Shown here in pieces: positions 46,049-53,337 of a stretch of 64,000 nucleotides of DNA. How positions within the stretch are numbered: position 1 is the stretch's first letter; every line of letters starts with the position of its first letter. A program made the translations under genes and the position numbers. The notes beneath the pieces are model-generated. The model saw only the letters and a list, made by a program, of their open reading frames with translations, ran no database searches and had not been told where the DNA came from. This stretch comes from Anditalea andensis (lineage in GTDB: Bacteria > Bacteroidota > Bacteroidia > Cytophagales > Cyclobacteriaceae). The stretch lies in NCBI RefSeq assembly GCF_000714815.1, contig NZ_JMIH01000011.1:62001-126000 (forward strand), given 5' to 3'.

Positions 46049-46061
46049 AAATGTTTATTTA

Positions 46062-49000
46062 TTAGAAATCCAATGTAAGACCTAGTAAAAATCCGCGTGT
46101 TCTGGGATAGAAATTATTATTGTCAAAACCTGGTGTTAATCCGCCCAGATTAACCTCGGGGTCTATACCCGAATAATTAGTAAATACAAATAAATTGTTT
46201 CCTGTAAGATAAAGGCTTAGGTTTTTGATATCCCTTCGATTTGCAAATGGAAAACTATAGGCCAGGGTAGCATTATCCACCCTTAAGAAGGAGCCAGACT
46301 CCAGGTACCTGTCTGAGTAGAAGTTATTGTTGACATCCGTCATGGGCTCACCCTCTGCAGAAAGGGGGATATTTCTGATATATGCCTGGCTGATACTGCT
46401 CAAGACGGCACGGGTAGAGTTCAGCACCTGATTTCCATACACTCCTCGGACAAATATGTTCAGGGACCAGTTACCATAGAAAAAGGTGTTCCCTACACCA
46501 TAGGTAAATTTAGGTTGCGCATTTCCGATCAACCTTGCATCCGCAGGAAATCTTGGGGCAGCGGTCACCCCTCCCTCTGGAGTAAAGAAGGTGGATATCC
46601 CAGCCTCATTTCTTCCGGCATACTGGTATAAATTGAATTGCCCGATGGGGTACCCTTCTTTGATCAACTGTGTAAATACCCCGCTCACACCTGCACCGGA
46701 TCCTGCAGCAGTAGGAATAGAATCAAGCTGATATTCAAAATTGGAAAGTTTCTCTACCCTGTTTCTGTTATGGGCTATATTACCAGAAATGTCCCAGCCA
46801 AATTTACCTTTCCGAAGGGCACTAGCCTGTACTGTAAATTCCAGTCCCTGGTTTGAAATCTCACCCACGTTGGCTGTCATGGTAGGGTGAACAAACAAAG
46901 TGGTGGAAACCGGATAATAGAAAATCAAATCTGAGGTATATTTATGGTACCACTCTACCGAACCGGTTACCCTTCTCTGCAATATCGAAAAGTCCAATCC
47001 CAGGTTAAGCATGGAGGTTTTTTCCCAGCGAAGATCTGTATTCACATTCGCTACAGAACCTAGTGCCTGTTCGTAGTTCCCATTATTATAGTAAGTACCT
47101 GAACTGCCAAATCTAAATACCGTCAGCAATGGATCAAAGCCCAATGAATTGCCTGTAACCCCATATCCGGCCCTAAGCTTTAATGTCTGGAATATGGACT
47201 GATTGGCAAAGAATTTCTCCTCATTGATCAACCAGCCAAAAGATGCCGCTGGAAAATTGCCCCACCTGTTATCCCCATTGAAAGCGGAGGAACCGTCTTT
47301 TCTCATGGAAAACTGGAACAGGTATTTATCATATAAAGAATAATTTACCCTAGAATAAAAAGAGATGATCCTTAGCGGTATCTGGCTATAGTTTCCATAA
47401 TCCACCCTGAGTGTATTGGTACCCAAGGCAAGATTTTCTGCTCCTGTCACATTTGATACAAAACCATTATTGGTTGACTGAAAGCCATCATTATTCACAT
47501 CATCCTGCCAGGAATAGCCTCCCAAGATTTTTAATTCATGGACCATATTGTTGACAGGTGTATATTCAAAAAATGATTCGATGACCTTTCTGTGGTTCTG
47601 CACACTGAACCTTTTGGCTATACCTCCCACCTGAGATCCGGAATAGGAAGTTCCTTGATATTCTATGGGCAAAATGGATTTACTGTCCTGGTATTGTTTA
47701 CCTTCAAATTTTTCTATCTGGTATGAACCTGTCAGGTTAAGATTGAAATTCGGCGTGACATCAAATCGTGCTGACATAAATCCCAATATGGTGTTTTGCT
47801 GACGCTCATCCTGGTTGAGGTCTATGATGCCCAGTGGGTTAAAGTAATTGGAGGTGTGGTCGATGGTGTTTTCTCTAAAACTACCATCTTCATTCCGCAC
47901 ATTTACCGTAGGCAGGTAAGATACCATTTGACGGAACACTTCTTCTCTTACCAATTGCTGATTCTCCAAAGAATTTGTCAACTGAAAATTCAGTCTCAAG
48001 CGGTCGTTAAATCCTTTTTGATCTACAGACATTTGGGCAATCACCCTTTCCCTGGAGGTACCACGGATGATGCCTTCATTTTTGAAATAATTTATACTGG
48101 CATTAAAGGTAGCCCGTTCTGTCCCTCCACCGTAGCTCAGGGTATGGTTTTGACTGAATCCCTGCCTACTTACCACATCCTGCCAGTTGGTATTGACGAA
48201 GGTGGTATCCTCTCCACTTACGGTATACTGGTTGTCATTAGGAAATAGGTTTTGGCCATTTTTGGCAAGATAGGACCTTAATTCATCTCCCGTCATCATT
48301 CTCAGCGAATTGGCGGCCTGATCTATCCCGGCATAGGCATTATACGTAAAACCATAAGTGGGCTGAGCCTTTCTGGTAGTCACCATGATCACACCATTGG
48401 AAGCTCTGCTGCCATAAATGGCTGTAGCAGATGCATCTTTTAATACCTCTATTGAAACAATATTATCCGGAGCCACCAGGTTGATAGAAGCACCAGGTAC
48501 CCCGTCTATCACATAAAAAGGCTGCTGGGCAGCCCCTTCCCTAAGGGTAGAAGCGCCCCTGAGGACAATATTGGGCGTAGCATTAGGATTGCCGTCTCTA
48601 CTGATCACCAGTCCTGCCACTTTTCCCTGAAGCAGTTGCTCCGGACTGGCCAATACCCCTCTATTAAACTCCTTTGGGGAAACACTGGTAATGGAACTGG
48701 TCAGCTTTTCCCGGCTTACTTCTCCGTATCCTATTACCACGGTCTCATCTAGGAGGTTTTCGGTACCGTTTAACCTGATCGTCCAATCACTTCTGCTCCC
48801 TACCGGAACCTCCAGTGACTGATAGCCCAGCATAGAAAAAAACAGGATATCATCATTGCTTAATCCAATAAAACTAAAGTTACCATCCATATCGGTCACT
48901 TGCCCCCTGTTCTGGTTTTTCACTTGGATGGCTACTCCAAACAAAGGCTCTGATGTCTCCGCATCTATCACCTGACCCCTTATATCTGGTAAAGTAGGCT

Positions 49001-49376
49001 CCTTTTTAGTTTCGGTAGTGACATTTTTTGCTGGAGAATGTTTCTTTATAAGGTAAATCCCGTTTTTTTCTACCACTTCTACCACCCGCTTTTCTTCCAG
49101 CATCCGAAAAATTTCCTTGGCATTATCACCTCCGAAAACCTGGGAATTCACTTTTATACCATTAAGTTCCTGTGCATCATATATCAGATTTAAATTATGG
49201 TCTTGCTGCATTTTTTTTAGGCCATCGGTCAGCAGTGTAGCTTTCATCTCTGCTTGGGCGATTGGCTGATTTTGCTGGGCCACTGTATAGTTTGTCAAAA
49301 ACAATAGCACAATACATATAAAGACATTGGTAAAAGGGAGAAAAAGATGCTCTTTTCTCTTTTTGTTTTTTTTCAT
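46062..49376 (-). CDS. SusC-type TonB-linked transporter with N-terminal STN signalling domain
   Basis: Outer-membrane transporter and transducer of 1104 residues. After the signal peptide (about 15-35) comes an STN domain (about 40-115, with LTDGLKKMQQDHNLNLIYDAQELNGIKV), which contacts FecR in the periplasm. A carboxypeptidase-like domain (from about 132, DIRGQVIDAETSEPLFGVAIQV), the plug (VVIGYGEVSREKLTSSITSV, PEQLLQGKVAGLVISRDG, AIYGSRASNGVIMVTTRK) and a long barrel follow. The STN domain together with the upstream FecR and sigma genes defines a cell-surface signalling system: substrate binding releases the sigma factor and induces this operon. Confidence 0.95.
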   Translation of the reverse strand: MKKNKKRKEHLFLPFTNVFICIVLLFLTNYTVAQQNQPIAQAEMKATLLTDGLKKMQQDHNLNLIYDAQELNGIKVNSQVFGGDNAKEIFRMLEEKRVVEVVEKNGIYLIKKHSPAKNVTTETKKEPTLPDIRGQVIDAETSEPLFGVAIQVKNQNRGQVTDMDGNFSFIGLSNDDILFFSMLGYQSLEVPVGSRSDWTIRLNGTENLLDETVVIGYGEVSREKLTSSITSVSPKEFNRGVLASPEQLLQGKVAGLVISRDGNPNATPNIVLRGASTLREGAAQQPFYVIDGVPGASINLVAPDNIVSIEVLKDASATAIYGSRASNGVIMVTTRKAQPTYGFTYNAYAGIDQAANSLRMMTGDELRSYLAKNGQNLFPNDNQYTVSGEDTTFVNTNWQDVVSRQGFSQNHTLSYGGGTERATFNASINYFKNEGIIRGTSRERVIAQMSVDQKGFNDRLRLNFQLTNSLENQQLVREEVFRQMVSYLPTVNVRNEDGSFRENTIDHTSNYFNPLGIIDLNQDERQQNTILGFMSARFDVTPNFNLNLTGSYQIEKFEGKQYQDSKSILPIEYQGTSYSGSQVGGIAKRFSVQNHRKVIESFFEYTPVNNMVHELKILGGYSWQDDVNNDGFQSTNNGFVSNVTGAENLALGTNTLRVDYGNYSQIPLRIISFYSRVNYSLYDKYLFQFSMRKDGSSAFNGDNRWGNFPAASFGWLINEEKFFANQSIFQTLKLRAGYGVTGNSLGFDPLLTVFRFGSSGTYYNNGNYEQALGSVANVNTDLRWEKTSMLNLGLDFSILQRRVTGSVEWYHKYTSDLIFYYPVSTTLFVHPTMTANVGEISNQGLEFTVQASALRKGKFGWDISGNIAHNRNRVEKLSNFEYQLDSIPTAAGSGAGVSGVFTQLIKEGYPIGQFNLYQYAGRNEAGISTFFTPEGGVTAAPRFPADARLIGNAQPKFTYGVGNTFFYGNWSLNIFVRGVYGNQVLNSTRAVLSSISQAYIRNIPLSAEGEPMTDVNNNFYSDRYLESGSFLRVDNATLAYSFPFANRRDIKNLSLYLTGNNLFVFTNYSGIDPEVNLGGLTPGFDNNNFYPRTRGFLLGLTLDF

Positions 49377-49443
49377 TATCTTAGTTATTACTTGTTAATA
49401 GATAGTTTAAAGAAGAGAAGGATATTCCTTTCAGTAAGCTATT

Positions 49444-49471
49444 CCCGGTACCCGGGCCAACGGGTATCGGG
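49444..49471 (-). promoter_or_regulatory. GC-rich hairpin between fecR and susC
   Basis: CCCGGTACCCG and CGGGTATCGGG pair over 11 bp with one G-T wobble and a 6-nt loop, starting directly after the FecR stop codon. No T-run follows on the minus strand. It may attenuate transcription, protect an RNA end, or set different levels for the regulator and the transporter genes. Confidence 0.55.
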
Positions 49472-50392
49472 TTACTGAATTTCATATTTGTTCTTTTCGG
49501 TTTGGTGTATGGATAGGGTATATTTTTCTAAAACTACATTCAAGGCTTCCAATATACTGCTCACCTCTAGTTTAGCATCCAGATTGGCAGATAGTGTAAT
49601 ACCAGTTTCTTTTGGGTGATTTATCTGAATAGGATAATAGGTTGAAAGCAAGGCTACCATTTGTTCAAGAGAAGCCTCATGTAATATTATCCTTTGGCTG
49701 TTTAGCTGTTTATAAAAACTTACTTGGCTCATTTCCGATAAACCAGTGGTCTTATCGATGACCAATTGATGGGATGGATTTAAAATTGCTTTTTCTATAT
49801 CAAGATGGGAAACGGATACTCTGCCACTCGCTACCGTGATGCGCTGTTCCGGCATATTTTTATAGCTTACCACCTCAAAAGATGTCCCGAGTACCTGAAC
49901 CAATAGATTTTCGGATGAAACCATAAACGGGTTTATGGTATCTCTTTTAACATCAAAAAAAGCACTGCCCTGGAGCTGAACATTTCTTTCATTGCCAAAG
50001 GATGAAGGATATGTCAGCGATGAATTGGGTTTGAGCAGTACCTTTGTACTATCAGGCAGCCATACCTCTTGAAATTCCCCATAAACAGTAGTTACGGTGA
50101 TGTTTTCTACAGTAGGTGAGAAATACGACCATAAAATAGCGGTCAATAACAGCAAAGGCACCAAAGCTGCGGCCACCTTGGCATATGGGAACAAAACTCC
50201 CGGTTCCTTAGCCTTGATTTGATCCATCAACCTTTTTTTGGCCAATTTTCTTTTCACATCGATGTCTATAGGCCGGATGGCAACATTTGAAGCCAGATCG
50301 TCTAACCAATCTTCTAGTAGCTGCTGCTCTGTGGCAGTGGCCGTACCACTGAGGTAGCGGTCGATAAGCTTTTCTAATTTATAATTTTCCAA
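49472..50392 (-). CDS. FecR-family anti-sigma factor
   Basis: Inner-membrane anti-sigma regulator of 306 residues. The cytoplasmic N-terminus MENYKLEKLIDRYLSGTATATEQQLLEDWL is the standard FecR anti-sigma region. A membrane span lies at about 73-90 (AAALVPLLLLTAILWSYF). The periplasmic part has the FecR domain (VTTVYGEFQEVWLPDSTKVLLKPNSSLTYPSSF, ending in the DUF4974-type tail HEASLEQMVALLSTYYPIQI). No ATG fits; a TTG at 50392 gives the expected N-terminus, so a TTG start is proposed. It lies 45 bp downstream of the sigma gene and transmits the signal from the STN domain. Confidence 0.92.
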   Translation of the reverse strand: MENYKLEKLIDRYLSGTATATEQQLLEDWLDDLASNVAIRPIDIDVKRKLAKKRLMDQIKAKEPGVLFPYAKVAAALVPLLLLTAILWSYFSPTVENITVTTVYGEFQEVWLPDSTKVLLKPNSSLTYPSSFGNERNVQLQGSAFFDVKRDTINPFMVSSENLLVQVLGTSFEVVSYKNMPEQRITVASGRVSVSHLDIEKAILNPSHQLVIDKTTGLSEMSQVSFYKQLNSQRIILHEASLEQMVALLSTYYPIQINHPKETGITLSANLDAKLEVSSILEALNVVLEKYTLSIHQTEKNKYEIQ

Positions 50393-50437
50393 TGGGTACT
50401 TTGTTTGGTAGGAAGTACCACTCCTCTTATCTTTTAA

Positions 50438-51037
50438 CTATTGGAAAATACGAATTAACATAAGCTTAGCAATAGGCGTAAAAAGGAAACAGCTAGTTAA
50501 TAATCGGGTAATATACGGGTGCATTTTTTTAGTAGCTGCTGCTATCTGATTTCGGACCGTCTGCTCAGATACTGCATGGTGAAAAGAAATTTCCTTTACA
50601 CTATAGCCTTCAATTTCATGCAGGATAAAAACCCGCTTTTCTCTTTCCGGTAAGGTCTCCAGCTGAAGGTGGATAGATTTAACAAGCTCATCATGTAAAA
50701 AATCTTTGATCGGCAACTCAACACTCCCTACCTTATGGATCAAATGATCAAGGTGCCTCCTGCGTATACCCTGACTTCTAAAGGTTTTCAGCACTTTCTT
50801 TTTGAGACAGGAAAATAAATAAGTCTTCCAGTCTGTCCTGATAGGAGAGATGATCACCCTGCTTTCCCAGATTTCCATGAAAAGTTCTTGGACAAGGTCT
50901 TCCGCCTCATGCTCATCTTCCAAAATTCCAAATGCATACTGGAACAATACCTCCCAGTAAGTATCAAAAAGTCTCTCAAAAGCCTGCTGATCACCTGATC
51001 GAATACTTTTTAATATGGAATCTTCTGAAATTTTCAT
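50438..51037 (-). CDS. ECF-type RNA polymerase sigma factor
   Basis: Sigma-70-family factor of 199 residues with region 2 (AFERLFDTYWEVLFQYAFGILEDEHEAEDLVQELFMEIWESR, about 19-60) and region 4 (LPEREKRVFILHEIEGYSVKEISFHHAVSEQTVRNQI, about 134-170). It is paired with the FecR gene downstream and released when the STN-SusC receptor is occupied, as in the FecI paradigm. The C-terminal 25 residues are hydrophobic (SCFLFTPIAKLMLI), which is common in this Bacteroidota group. An exact -7 element lies 22 bp ahead. Confidence 0.95.
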   Translation of the reverse strand: MKISEDSILKSIRSGDQQAFERLFDTYWEVLFQYAFGILEDEHEAEDLVQELFMEIWESRVIISPIRTDWKTYLFSCLKKKVLKTFRSQGIRRRHLDHLIHKVGSVELPIKDFLHDELVKSIHLQLETLPEREKRVFILHEIEGYSVKEISFHHAVSEQTVRNQIAAATKKMHPYITRLLTSCFLFTPIAKLMLIRIFQ

Positions 51038-51500
51038 GCGCTATAGGTTCGCCCGAAACAAAGTTAGCCATTATGCGTATCCGTCAGTCCATGTTAAGTG
51101 AAAGTCATATAAAGTTCATGTTAGATTAACCAATTAATAAAATTTCAACGGCTTTTATATCCCTGTAGCTTAATGATTTCTTCTATTTTTTTGGGTATCT
51201 ATAGTATTAAGGCCTGGCCATTTAGACGGAAACGCTAATATAACCTTGAGGTTTTGGGAGATAGATTTATGATAACCTCACCAAAGGGATTATTTTTTCA
51301 ATACCAGGAAACCTGTTAAGATAATATAAATTGAAGATAATGACAGCTTTATCAGCTGGTTAATTTTAGGCAAAAATCAACCCCTTCCCTATCCATCCTT
51401 TTATTATGGCTCGATTGGAACTTAGTTTAGCAAAAATAAATTTTAATCTATGGTCCTCGATAGTAGACTTAAATCACGAGGGAATTTAAATTCATATAAA
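51038..51500. other. Divergent intergenic region, sigma factor / nitroreductase
   Basis: 463 bp with no gene. It holds the sigma promoter element at 51059-51066 and is otherwise A/T rich and unremarkable. Confidence 0.5.
51059..51066 (-). promoter_or_regulatory. -7 promoter element of the ECF sigma gene
   Basis: TAACTTTG on the minus strand is an exact TAnnTTTG match, 22 bp before the start codon. This is a housekeeping-type element, so basal expression of the sigma factor is not obviously self-dependent. Confidence 0.5.
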
Positions 51501-52136
51501 ATGTCATTATTAGAAGATTTACAATGGCGTCATGCCGCCAAAGCTTACGATCCATCCAAAAAAGTAAGCCAGGAAAATATTGATAAAATCATTGAAGCCG
51601 CCAGGTTGGCTCCTACTTCTTCAGGATTGCAACCATTCAGACTTATCGTTATATCTGATCAGGAGACAAAAGAGAAACTTGTAGCTGGTGCTTTAAACCC
51701 CGACTGTATGAGGGACTGTTCGCATGTAATTGTATTTGCCGCCTGGGACAGGTATACATCTGAGCGGATTGACAAAGTCTATGATCTGACTACTGACGAA
51801 AGAGGTTTGCCCAGAGGGGCTTTTTCCAGTTATACCGGAAAACTTAAAGAAATTTATCTGGAACAACCTGCCTCCCTCAATTTTGAACACACTGCCAGGC
51901 AGACATACATAGCCTTGGGACTGGCGATGGCCCAGGCTGCCGAGCTTCGGATAGACTCCACTCCTGCAGAAGGCTTCAGTAATGAAGTAGTAGATGAAGT
52001 ATTGAACTTAAATGATTTGGGACTTAAAAGCGTTTCCCTCATGTATGTCGGTTATGCAGACGCAGAAAAGGATTGGTTGGGCCAAATGAAAAAAGTCAGG
52101 ATTCCCATGGATGAATTTGCCATTACCATAGGATAA
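51501..52136 (+). CDS. NAD(P)H-dependent nitroreductase family protein
   Basis: FMN oxidoreductase of 211 residues, NfsB-like. Visible signatures are RHAAKAYDPSKKVSQENIDKIIEAARLAPTSSGLQPFRLIVI at the N-terminus, carrying the FMN-binding Arg and Ser residues, and ARQTYIALGLAMAQAAELRIDSTPAEGF in the C-terminal half, the usual helix before the second FMN contact. The ATG at 51501 (MSLLEDLQWRH) matches the family start; an upstream in-frame ATG at 51450 would add 17 residues with no family resemblance. It reduces nitro compounds or quinones. It is monocistronic, ending at a strong terminator. Confidence 0.92.
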   Translation: MSLLEDLQWRHAAKAYDPSKKVSQENIDKIIEAARLAPTSSGLQPFRLIVISDQETKEKLVAGALNPDCMRDCSHVIVFAAWDRYTSERIDKVYDLTTDERGLPRGAFSSYTGKLKEIYLEQPASLNFEHTARQTYIALGLAMAQAAELRIDSTPAEGFSNEVVDEVLNLNDLGLKSVSLMYVGYADAEKDWLGQMKKVRIPMDEFAITIG

Positions 52137-52177
52137 TAATATACAGTAATACACACTTGCTGATATCAAATACCCCC

Positions 52178-52206
52178 AGACGGAGGTGTAATCCTCCGTC
52201 TTTTTT
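52178..52206 (+). terminator. Intrinsic terminator of the nitroreductase gene
   Basis: AGACGGAGG / CCTCCGTCT forms a perfect 9-bp stem with a 6-nt loop followed by TTTTT. Confidence 0.88.
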
Positions 52207-52270
52207 CTCTATGTAAGCACGTATAACTTTATACACCGACTAAGAAAAGGTGATCTATAAATTATCTGGT

Positions 52271-52278
52271 TATTTTTG
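52271..52278 (+). promoter_or_regulatory. -7 promoter element of the DUF4269 gene
   Basis: TATTTTTG matches TAnnTTTG, 22 bp before the ATG at 52300. Confidence 0.4.
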
Positions 52279-52299
52279 ACATTGGTATTTAGTATAAAA

Positions 52300-52830
52300 A
52301 TGGATATTGATTATGAAAATATAGGCTATTTAAAAAACGGTAACCCGCGCCAGCAAAAAGCCTATAGCATATTAACAGATTACCAGCTCTTGACCCGGTT
52401 AGGAGCGTATACTCCCATAGTAGTGGGCACCATACCTATCCATTTAGATATCGAAAACAGTGATCTTGATATCATCTGTCATTTTCATGATATCGAAGAA
52501 TATATTCATTTCATCAAAGAAGCTTTTTCATCTTATAAACATTTCTATATTCAAACCCACATCCAAAAGCAAGAGCCATCTGTGGTAATAAAAATGGAAA
52601 TAGAAGGCTTGGTGATCGAAATATTTGGTCAGAATATCCCCACCAAAGCACAGTTTGCTTATAGACATATGTGCATAGAACATCAGCTGCTCTGTGAAAA
52701 TGATGAAAGCTTTAGATTAAAAATTATTGATTTAAAGCGCCAGGGATATAAAACAGAACCCGCTTTTGCAATGATGCTGGGGCTCCGAGGAAATCCATAT
52801 GAAGAACTGCTGAAGTACGAGAAAAGATAG
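52300..52830 (+). CDS. DUF4269 family protein, nucleotidyltransferase-like
   Basis: Cytoplasmic protein of 176 residues. Starting at the ATG (MDIDYENIGYLKNGNPRQQKAY) it matches the DUF4269 pattern. The segment IVVGTIPIHLDIENSDLDIICH looks like a nucleotidyltransferase active site with G-T, then D-x-D separated by a short loop. The C-terminal FRLKIIDLKRQGYKTEPAFAMMLGLRGNPYEELL is the usual conserved end. No biochemical function is established. An in-frame TTG at 52276 is less likely, because it lies within the -7 promoter element. Confidence 0.85.
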   Translation: MDIDYENIGYLKNGNPRQQKAYSILTDYQLLTRLGAYTPIVVGTIPIHLDIENSDLDIICHFHDIEEYIHFIKEAFSSYKHFYIQTHIQKQEPSVVIKMEIEGLVIEIFGQNIPTKAQFAYRHMCIEHQLLCENDESFRLKIIDLKRQGYKTEPAFAMMLGLRGNPYEELLKYEKR

Positions 52831-53282
52831 GTGCGCAGAAGCAGCTTGTTTTTCTGCCAAAAAGGCCTGCCTTCACGTACGGGCATATCACATTAGTAAT
52901 TTTCTATTCTTTCCTATCAATTAGAAAGTTGAATAAGTAGCTAAGGTACCCTGCACCTAACAGTCTATGGATATCCGCTTGTCTTTCCACGGCCCTTTAT
53001 TTAGGAAACACACAAAATTTAGGAAGTGGCATCATGCTAAGCTGTATTCATTAAATGAGAAGTACACTTAATAATCACCATTACTAAACACGTAGTCTAA
53101 CCCGTCATGAGTAGCCCATAAATGTATGGCAGCTATGAGCGTTGGCCATTTTCTGAATGACTTATCTTTTCCTGTTTGGTAAAAACTCTTGATACTTATT
53201 TTAAACTCTTATTTACCAGGCTGTAATACGAAAAAGTGAAGTTCCTATACAAATTTATCCCAAAATATAATTAGAATAAAAG

Positions 53283-53336
53283 TGCAACATAATTGCAATA
53301 AAGAATTCATTTTTTATATTTGCAACCCAATTGCAA
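53283..53336 (+). promoter_or_regulatory. Paired TGCAAC-NN-AATTGCAA palindromes over the TonB-operon promoter
   Basis: TGCAACATAATTGCAA (53283-53298) and TGCAACCCAATTGCAA (53321-53336) are two copies 38 bp apart, differing at two positions. The second extends to TTGCAA-CCCAA-TTGCAA, a perfect 6-5-6 dyad. The first contains a TTG at 53293-53295, a fair -33 element, and 19 bp later is TATATTTG (53315-53322), an exact -7 element that overlaps the second copy. A regulator bound here would cover both promoter elements. TGCAA/TTGCA sites are reminiscent of some Fur-superfamily operators, but the regulator is not identified. Confidence 0.7.
53315..53322 (+). promoter_or_regulatory. -7 promoter element of the TonB/DUF4876 operon
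   Basis: TATATTTG, with TTG 19 bp upstream, is the best-matching promoter in the window. The predicted transcript would start only about 10 nt before the ATG. Confidence 0.6.
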
Positions 53337-53337
53337 A

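Larger units (their letters stand above)
52831..53337. other. Intergenic region upstream of the TonB/DUF4876 operon
   Basis: 507 bp without a credible gene. The last 60 bp hold the double palindrome and promoter described separately; the remainder is unremarkable. Confidence 0.6.

Noticed and set aside
47796-48248. 150-codon frame opposite the STN-SusC gene
   Set aside because: It is antisense to a well-supported SusC barrel; long antisense frames are common opposite such genes.
51450-51500. Earlier ATG for the nitroreductase
   Set aside because: It would add 17 residues with no family resemblance; the internal ATG at 51501 gives the standard N-terminus.
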